Both the position numbers and the translations under genes were made by a program. The notes under the pieces are model-generated. The model was not told the origin of the DNA, did no database searches, and saw only the letters and a program-made list of their open reading frames with translations. From Myxococcales bacterium (GTDB lineage: Bacteria > Myxococcota_A > Bradymonadia > UBA7976 > UBA1532), in the NCBI GenBank assembly GCA_002731825.1, contig PCCS01000047.1, positions 1-36,427 of the forward strand: 36,427 nucleotides of DNA, written 5' to 3'. Shown here one piece after another: positions 24,140 to 33,316 of this stretch. Numbering within the stretch: position 1 is the first letter of the stretch; each line of letters starts with the position of its first letter.

Positions 24140-26752
24140 ATGCGTACGCTTATCTATCCACTGACATGTCTACTGCTGCTCGCGTCGGCCTGTGAGTCCA
24201 CCCCAAAGACAGATGCATCTGATAATGCAGTCATGACTCAAGACGCGTTTGCCGACGGATTGCCTGCGGATGCCCAAGGCCCTCGAGACATCTTGACGGA
24301 GTCGTCAGACGGTGCCGTCGATGCGAGGCCAGGTATACGGGCTGAAATTCAACCCGTGGACGGCCCACTGCTGGAGTCTGGTGATCTGGACTTGACTCAG
24401 CGAGTGCAGGCGGGCCAGAGCCGGGCCGGTCAAGTCAGGACGGATGCTGAACGCCTCACTGGACCCGAGGCAAATTGCCGAATCGGTGATTATCGACTCG
24501 ACAACCACTTGGTGAGCGTTTGCATTCAAGGGCCGACAACCTTCAGCCAATTTTCATTTACCGGTGGCAACTTAATCGATGCACACCCAGCAGATCGTCC
24601 GGGGACCGACAGCTTTCGGGAGGCGGTCATTGCGCCTGGGGTTGGCGAAGTCTACGCCACTGAAGTGGGTGTTGTCAGAGATGGCACCGGTGGCGGTGCT
24701 GCGATTGTGCGCGCACGAGGTCAAACCGGTGGGTCTCGGATTCTACAAGGTGTTCTTCCAAATGGATTTATACCTCCACCGATGGACGTGATTACGGAGT
24801 ATCGGCTTGCGCCCGATGATAATACGGTCCAGGTTTTTACCTGGTTCTCCCTTTTGCCAGGTGAAAACTCTGGGCGTTTCTATATGTATGACCTGGTCTA
24901 CTTTGGTGATTTAAACCGGACGTTCTTACCGGGCCGTGGGCCTAATAATCCTGATCGACTACTGCCCTATGTCGCCGCCGTCGGACCGGAGAATTCCTAC
25001 GCTTGGTTTAGTGAAATCAGCCCATTTAAGTTGTTCATCATAACCGAAATCGGCGTACCCGGTGCACCGATAGAATATAATTCAATCTTCCTGAATTCCG
25101 GCGATCAGGTGCTCTTGAAACGCTGGTTTAAGGTCGCCTACGGCGGTGTCGAAGGCGTTAGACCTATCCCAGTAGACGCCATAACCGTAACCATAGACGG
25201 GCTTGCTGGCACAGAGGTCATCATCGAACGCCCGAATCAAGACGTCGTGACGACCGTCAAGCTGAGCGACGTTGGTCGCGGGACTGTCCAGTTGGAGCGG
25301 GGCGCCTATATCGCCCATACCCACAGCTATGCGGGAGGCGATATAGACGAGCCTTTCCAGGTTGGTGTAGAGCCGGTGAATGTTCAGCTAGCGCAACCCA
25401 TGCCCGGTCGGCTTAACGTGCGTGTAACCGATGAAAATGGGACACCAATTGCGGCTAAACTCAAAATGACGGGTCCCTCGGATCGACTTGAGTTTGTCGT
25501 GGATGAAAAACAAATTTTATTGCCCGCAGGTATGTGGTCTATACGAGCCAGTTTGGGGTGGCATTACAGTATCGCTCGCACCGCTGTTGAAGTGGTCGCC
25601 GGCGGTGACCTTGATGTCGACCTTGTGTTGACTGAGCAAATTCCACTCGATGGATTGGCGTCGGGCGAATTTCATCAGCATGCGAGCCCGAGCTTGGACA
25701 GCGAGGTGCCGGTGACGGAGCGGGTCCTGTCCAACATCGTCGAGGGCGTGAGCTTCATGGCGCCGTCAGACCATGATATTATTTACGATTACGCCGGCTT
25801 GGTGAGACGAATGAATCTCGGCGACCGGATCGGTGTTCCGCTGACCGGCGAGGAAATATCCCCTGTCTACGCTCATTTGGGTGCATATGGGATTCCATAT
25901 AACCCATACGGCGGTGCAGGCGGAGCTGTGACCATACCCATCAAAGACGAGGGTGAATGGCGCGTCCATACCGTTCCCGAATTAGTCAATATTGCACGGG
26001 GAAAAGGGGCTCGCGCCATACAGGTCAACCATCCCCGCGCCTCACAAGGCTACTTTGACCACGTCGGTTACCATGCCAATGTGCCCATCAACGATCTGGA
26101 TAGCAGCGAATTCAGCGCAGATTTTGATTCCATCGAAGTCTTTAATGGCGGCTCAGATTTCTGCCAGGTACTCAACGATTGGATGGGCCTGTTAAACCAG
26201 GGGCATCGATCCACGGCGGTTGGGAATTCAGATACCCACAGGCGCAATGAAGCGCCCGGCTATCCGAGAAACTACTTGGCAACACTGGCTCCAAATCCGG
26301 CTTTTGTAACCGCCGATGAAGTTGTGGACTCACTGATAAACGGCCGAATGACCATAGGGGGCGATGCTGTTATGGATTTTCCCGGCGGTGTTCAGCCGGG
26401 GCAAACTGTTGATGCGAGCAATGGAGAGGCGACCGTGTCATTGCGCTTACGCACGCCCGACTATACCGCTCTCGACCGAATCATTGTCCTGCTGAACGGA
26501 GTGGTCATCAGTGAACAACCACTCAACGCGCCCATCGCTGACATTTCAGATTTTGACGATGAAATCAGACTCGATATAACCGAAGACGGTCATATGGTCT
26601 TCTTAGCCGTTGGGGCGAGACGGAGTCCTGATACTGATTCGCGGCCTATCTTCGCGCTTTCAAATCCCATTTGGTTTGATGTTGACGGCGGGGGGATTAC
26701 GCCGGCTGGCGTCGGTGAACTCCCTAAGCTTCAACTCCCATTCTGCCGATAA
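24140..26752 (+). CDS. CehA/PHP-type metallohydrolase lipoprotein
   Basis: An 870-residue protein with lipobox Leu-Ala-Ser-Ala-Cys18 and an acidic linker to about residue 65. Residues 80-500 are mostly beta strands, with carboxypeptidase-regulatory-like segments around 345-500 ('GRLNVRVTDENGTPIAAKL'). A PHP-like catalytic domain follows from about 505. Probable metal ligands are His512 and His514 ('GEFHQHAS'), Asp544-His545 ('APSDHD'), Glu571, His631 ('VNHPR') and Asp698-x-His700 ('VGNSDTH'). This is the CehA/McbA family pattern, known for phosphoesterase or carbamate hydrolase relatives, here exported and membrane-anchored. The substrate is unknown. The ribosome-binding site is weak. Confidence 0.87.
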   Translation: MRTLIYPLTCLLLLASACESTPKTDASDNAVMTQDAFADGLPADAQGPRDILTESSDGAVDARPGIRAEIQPVDGPLLESGDLDLTQRVQAGQSRAGQVRTDAERLTGPEANCRIGDYRLDNHLVSVCIQGPTTFSQFSFTGGNLIDAHPADRPGTDSFREAVIAPGVGEVYATEVGVVRDGTGGGAAIVRARGQTGGSRILQGVLPNGFIPPPMDVITEYRLAPDDNTVQVFTWFSLLPGENSGRFYMYDLVYFGDLNRTFLPGRGPNNPDRLLPYVAAVGPENSYAWFSEISPFKLFIITEIGVPGAPIEYNSIFLNSGDQVLLKRWFKVAYGGVEGVRPIPVDAITVTIDGLAGTEVIIERPNQDVVTTVKLSDVGRGTVQLERGAYIAHTHSYAGGDIDEPFQVGVEPVNVQLAQPMPGRLNVRVTDENGTPIAAKLKMTGPSDRLEFVVDEKQILLPAGMWSIRASLGWHYSIARTAVEVVAGGDLDVDLVLTEQIPLDGLASGEFHQHASPSLDSEVPVTERVLSNIVEGVSFMAPSDHDIIYDYAGLVRRMNLGDRIGVPLTGEEISPVYAHLGAYGIPYNPYGGAGGAVTIPIKDEGEWRVHTVPELVNIARGKGARAIQVNHPRASQGYFDHVGYHANVPINDLDSSEFSADFDSIEVFNGGSDFCQVLNDWMGLLNQGHRSTAVGNSDTHRRNEAPGYPRNYLATLAPNPAFVTADEVVDSLINGRMTIGGDAVMDFPGGVQPGQTVDASNGEATVSLRLRTPDYTALDRIIVLLNGVVISEQPLNAPIADISDFDDEIRLDITEDGHMVFLAVGARRSPDTDSRPIFALSNPIWFDVDGGGITPAGVGELPKLQLPFCR

Positions 26753-26820
26753 ATACAGACAGATCAGTCGCGATTTATCAAGTCCATCCATATGCGAAGG
26801 CTTGCCCATTCCGAGCAACT

Positions 26821-26875
26821 GGTATATTGGTTGAACCAATCTGTATTTAAACAATGGTATACTGGTTGAACCAAT
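26821..26875 (+). promoter_or_regulatory. Two operator copies and promoter of the gntR-type gene
   Basis: A 20-bp sequence, GGTATAYTGGTTGAACCAAT, occurs at 26821-26840 and 26856-26875 with one difference, 35 bp apart. Each contains a palindrome around a central base (ATTGGTTGAACCAAT at 26826-26840; one mismatch in the second) that fits the FadR-subfamily GntR consensus TNGTNNNACNA. TATACT (26858-26863) preceded by TGG is an extended -10 overlapping the second operator, placing the transcript start about 7 nt before ATG 26877. Autoregulation is inferred. Confidence 0.78.
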
Positions 26876-26876
26876 T

Positions 26877-27611
26877 ATGTTTGAGCCCCTTAAACCTGCG
26901 CCAACGGCGGTAGATGCCTGCGAACAGACACTTCGGGATAACATCCTTTCTGGACGACTCGCATGCGGCGAACTGCTGCCATCTGAGCGTGTTTTGGCTG
27001 AGCGTTTTCAGCTCAATAGACTGACTGTCAGGGCCGCACTGGCAAGATTGACAGCCGCCGGACTTGTCAGCGTTCGCCAGGGGCGCGGCTATCGCATAAA
27101 CGACTATCGTCGCTCTGGCCAGGGGGGGCTGCTACTGGACTTGAGACGCCTCTTGTCGACCCAGCGACAAGAAAACCAACTGGTACAGACCTTGCTCCAA
27201 ATTAGACGCGGTTTGTACCATTCATTGCTTGAGGTCTTGCTGGATATTGACGATTTAAAACGTCGCGCCGTCTGCGGGCAAGTCGATGAGTTAATTGATG
27301 CTTTAGAATCGGCACAGACAAGCGAAGAATACGCAGATACCGAGCTAAACGCAGTACAAGACATGTTGTGTACAATCGATAACATCCCTCTTTTACTGAC
27401 CCTCAATCCCGTGCTTAAAGCCCTTCACAAAGACACACGAATTTGGGCTCTTAGCTATGCAAATGCGAAGCGAAAAGCCGATGGGTATCGAATGTTCAGA
27501 TACTGGTTAGAGCAGAAAGACACCGACGCTTTGGTTCCACTCATGGGGGAGCTCAAACGGTTTGACATCTGGACCGTGCGACAATTGGAATCAAAGCAAT
27601 TTGATGAATGA
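26877..27611 (+). CDS. GntR/FadR-family transcriptional regulator
   Basis: A 244-residue protein. The winged helix is at about 10-76: 'LRDNILSGRLACGELLPSER', then 'LAERFQLNRLTVRAALARL', then the wing 'GLVSVRQGRGYRINDY'. The C-terminal 150 residues are all-helical, as in the FadR/FCD group, but too diverged for me to name metal ligands. There is no Shine-Dalgarno before the ATG, which almost touches operator 2, so the mRNA is probably near-leaderless. It lies about 100 nt (50 by the longest frame) upstream of a small membrane protein gene on the same strand, the likely co-regulated partner. The effector is unknown. Confidence 0.9.
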   Translation: MFEPLKPAPTAVDACEQTLRDNILSGRLACGELLPSERVLAERFQLNRLTVRAALARLTAAGLVSVRQGRGYRINDYRRSGQGGLLLDLRRLLSTQRQENQLVQTLLQIRRGLYHSLLEVLLDIDDLKRRAVCGQVDELIDALESAQTSEEYADTELNAVQDMLCTIDNIPLLLTLNPVLKALHKDTRIWALSYANAKRKADGYRMFRYWLEQKDTDALVPLMGELKRFDIWTVRQLESKQFDE

Positions 27612-27709
27612 CCAGACGATTTTAGAACTGGATGACTTAAAAGTATGATCTAGAGCGGGTTTTGGGCTATAGTTCCACGCTAGTAATTGCGTCGGATTTA
27701 AACTTAAGC

Positions 27710-28195
27710 ATGCCGCTTTCGAGTGAAATAAGAGGACGTGTTTACGGTGGTTTTTGGCTCCTTGCGGCGACCATCGTCGGCTATCGGTATCGCCCCCACG
27801 TGGGCCTGGCCGCAAACGACGTTATAGCACCTCTCAATGGTTTGTCGCTGGTCTTAGCGACGGGCATGAGCCTGACGGTATTAGAGGGGCTTACGGGCAT
27901 GCAACGGGCCGCCGACAAAATCAGCAAGCACGTCACAAGCGCGCCGGACGGGCCTGACTTGGGTGGCCTTTTTACAGCTAAAACAGTGGGGTTTGTCATC
28001 GGCATGGCTGGCCTGGGCACCGCCTTAAGGCAGGTACCCTATCCAGGGCACGTCGAGGTGTGGGCCGTTACGATTATCTGGCTCGCGGTTTCGCTGGCTT
28101 TAGTCATGGGCGCCGCTGGACGAGTGAAAAGAACACGATTAAACACGCGAGATGGATTGGAGTGCAATCAAATGCCCTGGTTCAGCTCTAATTAG
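27710..28195 (+). CDS. Small membrane protein of unknown function
   Basis: A 161-residue protein from ATG 27710; an upstream TTG at 27662 would add 16 residues, and neither has a clear ribosome-binding site. Four hydrophobic segments are visible (about 12-27, 36-54, 90-105 and 118-135), with a polar loop 'QRAADKISKHVTSAPDGPD' between the second and third. The C-terminus is basic, then polar. No family was recognised. Its position after the GntR gene suggests it is that regulator's target. Confidence 0.72.
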   Translation: MPLSSEIRGRVYGGFWLLAATIVGYRYRPHVGLAANDVIAPLNGLSLVLATGMSLTVLEGLTGMQRAADKISKHVTSAPDGPDLGGLFTAKTVGFVIGMAGLGTALRQVPYPGHVEVWAVTIIWLAVSLALVMGAAGRVKRTRLNTRDGLECNQMPWFSSN

Positions 28196-28268
28196 GAATT
28201 ATAAGATTGATACGTTGGTCATCGAGGTCGAATACCACTTCGGCATGGGTCATCTAAGGGAGAATGAA

Positions 28269-31064
28269 ATGCTTCGCTTTTCAAAAATAGTATGCGCCAT
28301 TTGGCTTGCCGGCACTTTGGGCTGCGGTCAGGAGAGCACCAGTTCGTCGAACGGCGACGATTCTCGGGAGACCGATCGAGGTATCGTCAGTCGTCTAGAT
28401 GGCAGTCTCGAGCCGGATTTGAGCATGATCGGTGATGCATCAAGCAGTGACGCTGATCAGACAGATGGGGGCGTTTCAGGGGATGGAGCTGTGCCGCTGG
28501 ACAGCGCTCAACCGACGAGGGATATGTTCATACCGGTCGATATCACCTCATGCGAGACTGCCTGTGCCCGATATGATGACTGCGGTCGGACAGCTGACGT
28601 TTTCGGGAGCAGCGAAGCCTGCTTAAGCCAGTGTGAAAGATTGACGCGAGACGGCGAAGCGCCAGTCCAAAACTGGTGGTCATGCGCAGGCAGTGAGAGC
28701 TGCAACCTCCTGCATCTCTGTCCCGTCCCTGAAGTCGAACGTCTCGAATGTGCAGAAGTCTGCCAACTCATCGAGGGGTGCGATATTGGACTGGACATCG
28801 CGGACTGTGAAACGGTTTGCGAGACGGGCGGCGATGCCTTTCAAGGCTGTGCTGAAAATCTCTATGGTGCTGACTGTGGAAATGATGCGTTTCTGAGCTG
28901 TCTAGGCCGAGACGTCTACAATAATTGCAGCCGTTTTTGTGGTCCAGCGGTCGCCTGCAACGTCGTCCGGGCCGGTGAATGCGAACGCGACTGTATCCAG
29001 GGCTATCTCAATGCCGACCCCCTCTCCGATGCAAACCAAGCTCGAATGACTCAATGCGTCGTGTCATCGGATATGGACTGCGGGGATATTGACGATTGTC
29101 TTCAACCCTTTTCTTTCGATCCACCGCCCCTTGTTCCTCAAGAAGACTTTTGCCGCGTATATGACCAATGCGAGCTCGGCTTTCTAGATGGAGCATGCGA
29201 GGACGAATACCAAAACTTACTTATTCAAGCAGGGAATTCAGGGATCGAATGCGCTTACAACTCCATGCGGGCCCAATGCCCCGACTTCTTTTTTGAAGTC
29301 ACTCAAATTTGCGAAAATGCAGCGAGTACGCAGATTACAACTGCATGTAACCGATTCTGTGGTGCACAGAATCTTTGCGGACAAATAGACGGCGGTGTCC
29401 CCGCTTGTAATGAGCAATGCTTAGCCGGATTTGGGGACGACCCTGACGCCAATGAACGGGTCTCGAGTGAGATTGGCTGTATTCGCGAGACAACATGTCC
29501 CGAGTTTTCCCAGTGTGTCGAACTGGCCAGTCCAGCCGGTCAATGTCAGCGTTTCTGCGATGCACGCGCTGCCTGCGGTGAAATCGAAGAAGATTGCGTG
29601 GCCGCATGCGATCAAACTTGGCCTCGCGACCGCTACCAAAACCTGCGTGAATGCGTTGCGAACGCGGCGGATGATTGCGATGCCGTAAACGCATGTGAAT
29701 TGGCACCAACCATTCCATGCGACAGTGGCTGCGCTCGCTTACAAGAATGCGGCGTGGCCAGTCCCCGCTGCCTGGCGGCCTGTGACGACTTGCATGTACA
29801 AGAGCCCATCGCTGCCTCACTTCAAATCGGCTGTATACTCGCAGCAGACGTCTGCCAGCCAGAAGAGGGCGTTCTGAGTGTTGATGACTGTCTTAGAGAT
29901 CCTGAAGCAGCGGGCCGAGCCTGCCTTAATTTCTGTCGCTCGGAGACCGACTGTAACCCTGCAGCCGATCTTTCGACGTGCCTGACGCGCTGTGTCTCTG
30001 GGTTTGGTGATGTAAATGGGCTCCGATTTGCGCAAGCGGAAGCGTGTTTAGACATGGCCGCGAGCGATGCAGCCTGTGCGGTGATCGATGCCTGTATTCC
30101 GGCTGAGCCTATCGTCGATTGCCTAGGGTACTGCCAACAAATAGATGCCTGTCAGGCGGATCGCGCCAACTGTTTTGAGCAATGCGAAGCAGAACCCCCG
30201 CTGGACAGGATGGGCTGCGTCTCAGACGCCATTAGAACCGGACAGCAGTGTGGTGGTGTGGCGACCTGCGAAGGGGTCGAGCCACCCGCGGCCAGTGCCG
30301 ATTGTAATGAATACTGTAATTATCAAAAATCCTGTGATCGCGCATTTGATACATACCTCTGTCAACTCGCATGCACACCGGACCCGGCCTATCTGAATGT
30401 GAGAAATGCCTGCTTGGGCGCAGCGAGGTGCGATCAAGCCCCATGCCTCGAACTAGACGGTGCTGTGAGCGCTGATTGCGAAAACGCCTGCCTAACGGCC
30501 GTTGCCTGCGGTGCCTTTCCTGATGCACAAAGCTGTGGTGAGACCTGTACCGGTCTTGTCGCCAGCCCCAACTCACCCGACGACTTGATGGACCGAATCA
30601 ACGCCTGTCTTGCTGAGGTTCGGACGCCGATGGGTTGTGATGCCGATGCAGCTGCCCAGTGCTTTCAACCAGCCTATTGCGAGGCTGTTCCGGATGTTAT
30701 TTTTGCACCGCGAGGGGGCGGCCGCATCAACTATGATACCACCGGCCAACCCTCAGCAGGGCGCCTCTCCTGCGGCGGTGGCGGAGGTCAGCAGGTTGTC
30801 GTTATCACAATCGATCGGCAGTCCAATGCTTCGTTTAGTGTCGTCAATCCCAGCTATGATCCACTGATCGAACTGCGAGGCGAATGCGATGACGCGGCCA
30901 GTGCCATTGAATGCAATGATGACAGTAACGGGATTGCATCGCGAATCCCAAGAGGTGACGGCACGATCGTGCTGGAAGCCGGCATTTACTATCTCTATAT
31001 CGATGGATTTCTTGGACGGACCGGCACTGGAACCATCGATATTCAAATCCAACCTCTGAACTGA
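28269..31064 (+). CDS. Multi-module cysteine-rich lipoprotein
   Basis: A 931-residue protein. I prefer ATG 28269, with AAGGGAGA upstream and an immediate lipoprotein signal (MLRFSKIVCAIWLAGTLGC), over ATG 28152 inside the preceding gene. An acidic linker of about 70 residues follows. Then about eleven degenerate modules of 55-70 residues run to about residue 810, each with the core Cys-x3-Cys-x5-6-Cys-x6-12-Cys-x3-Cys plus usually three more Cys, for example 'CNRFCGAQNLC' and 'CENACLTAVACG'. The last 110 residues look like a pre-peptidase C-terminal beta domain ('VVVITIDRQSNASFSV', 'GIYYLYIDGF'). It is likely surface-exposed and disulfide-rich. Function is unknown. Its TGA overlaps the next ATG. 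Confidence 0.87.
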   Translation: MLRFSKIVCAIWLAGTLGCGQESTSSSNGDDSRETDRGIVSRLDGSLEPDLSMIGDASSSDADQTDGGVSGDGAVPLDSAQPTRDMFIPVDITSCETACARYDDCGRTADVFGSSEACLSQCERLTRDGEAPVQNWWSCAGSESCNLLHLCPVPEVERLECAEVCQLIEGCDIGLDIADCETVCETGGDAFQGCAENLYGADCGNDAFLSCLGRDVYNNCSRFCGPAVACNVVRAGECERDCIQGYLNADPLSDANQARMTQCVVSSDMDCGDIDDCLQPFSFDPPPLVPQEDFCRVYDQCELGFLDGACEDEYQNLLIQAGNSGIECAYNSMRAQCPDFFFEVTQICENAASTQITTACNRFCGAQNLCGQIDGGVPACNEQCLAGFGDDPDANERVSSEIGCIRETTCPEFSQCVELASPAGQCQRFCDARAACGEIEEDCVAACDQTWPRDRYQNLRECVANAADDCDAVNACELAPTIPCDSGCARLQECGVASPRCLAACDDLHVQEPIAASLQIGCILAADVCQPEEGVLSVDDCLRDPEAAGRACLNFCRSETDCNPAADLSTCLTRCVSGFGDVNGLRFAQAEACLDMAASDAACAVIDACIPAEPIVDCLGYCQQIDACQADRANCFEQCEAEPPLDRMGCVSDAIRTGQQCGGVATCEGVEPPAASADCNEYCNYQKSCDRAFDTYLCQLACTPDPAYLNVRNACLGAARCDQAPCLELDGAVSADCENACLTAVACGAFPDAQSCGETCTGLVASPNSPDDLMDRINACLAEVRTPMGCDADAAAQCFQPAYCEAVPDVIFAPRGGGRINYDTTGQPSAGRLSCGGGGGQQVVVITIDRQSNASFSVVNPSYDPLIELRGECDDAASAIECNDDSNGIASRIPRGDGTIVLEAGIYYLYIDGFLGRTGTGTIDIQIQPLN

Positions 31065-31657
31065 TGCATAGAACAGGAGCCCGGGTCCAGAATTTCGCAT
31101 GGCGGACTCCCTGCCTGGGCTTGTTATTGTGTATTTGCTTGAGTACCGGGTGTGGCGATGAGACCGAGGAGGCCCCCTTGCCACCACGGTCTCTCGTCGA
31201 CCACTTTGCTTGGGTCACCCATCAGACTGACATATATCCCCATCCAGTGGAATCGAGGGCCGTCGTCCCCTGCCTAATGGATGAAAGTATCCGTTTCGAG
31301 GCACTGGGTGGTGAGAGCACACTCGCAGTCGACACCGATGAGTGTAACTTCGCCTACATTACGCAACCGAGTCTCAGTGTGGTTCGTCGAGGTGAGAACA
31401 TCGCGCTTCGGATCTGGAACTGGCAACTGACTGCCCCAACTGAAGCAACGGCCAAACTAGCTGTCGAGATCGGATCACATTTGATGTGGTCTGAGACCAT
31501 TAACATCCCAAATAACAGTTCAATTCATGCCCTAAACTGGACGGCCCCAGAGCGAATTCCCGAAGGCACACCCATTCGCTTTTTCGTGAGTAATCACGGT
31601 CAAAATGAATACAATTTCATTGAAATGTCAGCGGGTAAAACCCTGCAATTAGACTGA
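31064..31657 (+). CDS. Lipoprotein of unknown function
   Basis: A 197-residue protein whose signal ends 'LLCICLSTGC', giving a lipidated Cys at about 30. The mature part is predicted beta-rich, with two Cys ('VVPCLMDE' and 'DTDECNFAY') that could form one disulfide, and several Trp ('LRIWNWQL'). No family was recognised. The ATG overlaps the stop of the multi-cysteine lipoprotein gene (TGATG), so the two are translationally coupled and may work as a pair. It is convergent with the aldehyde dehydrogenase gene. Confidence 0.8.
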   Translation: MHRTGARVQNFAWRTPCLGLLLCICLSTGCGDETEEAPLPPRSLVDHFAWVTHQTDIYPHPVESRAVVPCLMDESIRFEALGGESTLAVDTDECNFAYITQPSLSVVRRGENIALRIWNWQLTAPTEATAKLAVEIGSHLMWSETINIPNNSSIHALNWTAPERIPEGTPIRFFVSNHGQNEYNFIEMSAGKTLQLD

Positions 31658-31680
31658 CCAGATTCGGGTCGAAATGCCCG

Positions 31681-33201
31681 CTAGAACTCAAGATCAAACT
31701 TGATGCCCTGGGCTAAAGGCAATTGACGCCCCCAATTAATGGTATTGGTCTGACGTCGCATATACGCCTTCCAGGCATCCGAACCGGATTCTCGTCCACC
31801 ACCGGTGTCTTTCTCGCCCCCGAAAGCCCCTCCAATTTCCGCACCGGATGTGCCGATATTGATGTTAGCGATGCCGCAATCACTGCCTCGACTGGACAAG
31901 AATGTTTCTGATTGGCGGACATCGGTTGTAAAAAGTGCGCTGGATAACCCCTGCGACACCGCATTATTCTCATGAATGGCTGTGTCGAGGTCATCGTGGA
32001 TAATCACATACAAGATGGGTGCAAAGGTCTCTTCTTTGACAATCGGCCAGTGGGCCTCAGCCATAATGATGGTCGGCTCGACGAAGTAACCGTCTCTATC
32101 CAACCGTTGACCACCATGTAAGACGACACCTCCAGCTGCTTTGGCACGTGCTACGGTCTCTTCGAAGCGAACGCAAGCCGCGTTATCGATGAGCGGACCC
32201 ATCAAGGTCTGTGCAGCGAGGGGATCGCCAACTCGCACTTGGCTATAGGCAGATTTTAAGGTCTCTATGACGCCATCAGCACATGCGCGATCGACGAATA
32301 ATCGCCGTGTCGTAGTACAGCGCTGCCCCGCGGTCCCAACGGCACCAAAAACGATGGCTGGCAGGGCGAGTTTCAAGTCAGCTGACCGGTCGAGGATCAG
32401 CGCATTATTGCCACCCAACTCCAGAAGACACTTCCCGAGTCTACGGCCGACGACCGACGCAACCTCTCGGCCGACCTGAGTCGAGCCTGTAAATGACACC
32501 AACCGGATGCGTGGATCATCAACGAATTGTTTTGACACAGTATGTTCATCGTCATTGAAGAGCATGAAGATAGGTGGATACCCATTTTCATCAAGGACCC
32601 GGTTGCAAATCATTTGCAGCGCGAGCGCACAGAGCGGCGCTTTCGGCGAGGGCTTCCAAATGGTCACATTTCCACAGATGGCCGATATACATGCATTCCA
32701 CGCCCAAACGGCCATGGGGAAATTGAACGCGGTGATGACGCCAATTACACCGAGAGGATGCCACTGTTCATACATTCGATGTTCGGGGCGTTCTGAATGC
32801 ATTGAACGGCCATAAAGCATCCGACTTTGGCCCAGTGCAAAATCGGCGATATCGATGGCCTCTTGAACTTCACCCTCTCCCTCAACGAGAATTTTACCCA
32901 TCTCTAAGCTGATCAATTGCCCCAGTTCCGATTTGTGCTCTCTGAGAGCCTGACCGAGTAAGCGAACAGCTTCGCCTCGTTGAGGAGCAGGTACGTCGGC
33001 CCAACGCTTGGCAACTGCCTGCGCATGCTCAACCAATCTCTCGTATTCCGCCGATGTTGTTGCGCGAACTCGACCAAGGCTTTCACCCGTCGAGGGGTTG
33101 TACGAGGTGATCCAACGCGCACCGTCTTCGCTCCACTGGTTCGGTCCCAAACAGGTCCCAGCATTGTCTCCATGCAGTCCAAGTAAGTCTAAAACAGACA
33201 T
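31681..33201 (-). CDS. ALDH7-type aldehyde dehydrogenase (aminoadipate semialdehyde type)
   Basis: A 506-residue NAD(P)-dependent aldehyde dehydrogenase of full length. Catalytic residues are Cys295 in '[12 protein letters not shown]', Glu261 in 'LELGGNN', Asn160 in '[11 protein letters not shown]' and Lys183 in '[10 protein letters not shown]'. The C-terminal motif '[20 protein letters not shown]' followed by '[19 protein letters not shown]' is distinctive of the ALDH7/antiquitin group, whose bacterial members (AmaB type) oxidise alpha-aminoadipate semialdehyde in lysine breakdown or act as betaine/stress aldehyde dehydrogenases. It stands alone, with no lysine-catabolism neighbours, so the substrate remains open. 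Confidence 0.93.
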   Translation of the reverse strand: MSVLDLLGLHGDNAGTCLGPNQWSEDGARWITSYNPSTGESLGRVRATTSAEYERLVEHAQAVAKRWADVPAPQRGEAVRLLGQALREHKSELGQLISLEMGKILVEGEGEVQEAIDIADFALGQSRMLYGRSMHSERPEHRMYEQWHPLGVIGVITAFNFPMAVWAWNACISAICGNVTIWKPSPKAPLCALALQMICNRVLDENGYPPIFMLFNDDEHTVSKQFVDDPRIRLVSFTGSTQVGREVASVVGRRLGKCLLELGGNNALILDRSADLKLALPAIVFGAVGTAGQRCTTTRRLFVDRACADGVIETLKSAYSQVRVGDPLAAQTLMGPLIDNAACVRFEETVARAKAAGGVVLHGGQRLDRDGYFVEPTIIMAEAHWPIVKEETFAPILYVIIHDDLDTAIHENNAVSQGLSSALFTTDVRQSETFLSSRGSDCGIANINIGTSGAEIGGAFGGEKDTGGGRESGSDAWKAYMRRQTNTINWGRQLPLAQGIKFDLEF

Positions 33202-33316
33202 CAGATCCTCCAGAACATCATTTCGTTCAAGGCTTACGTTGGTTTAAGCTCGTGGTCAATGGGTCTGAGCGGTTAAGCTCGGGTCGCAAACTCGACGGTC
33301 AATCTTGGAGAGTCCA
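33202..33316. other. Divergent intergenic region
   Basis: About 115 nt between divergently transcribed aldehyde dehydrogenase and esterase-like genes. Both promoters should lie here, but no convincing hexamer pair was found. Confidence 0.4.

Noticed and set aside
29335-29820. 161-codon ORF antisense to the multi-cysteine lipoprotein
   Set aside because: Arg/His-rich composition, no recognisable domain, wholly inside a convincing gene.
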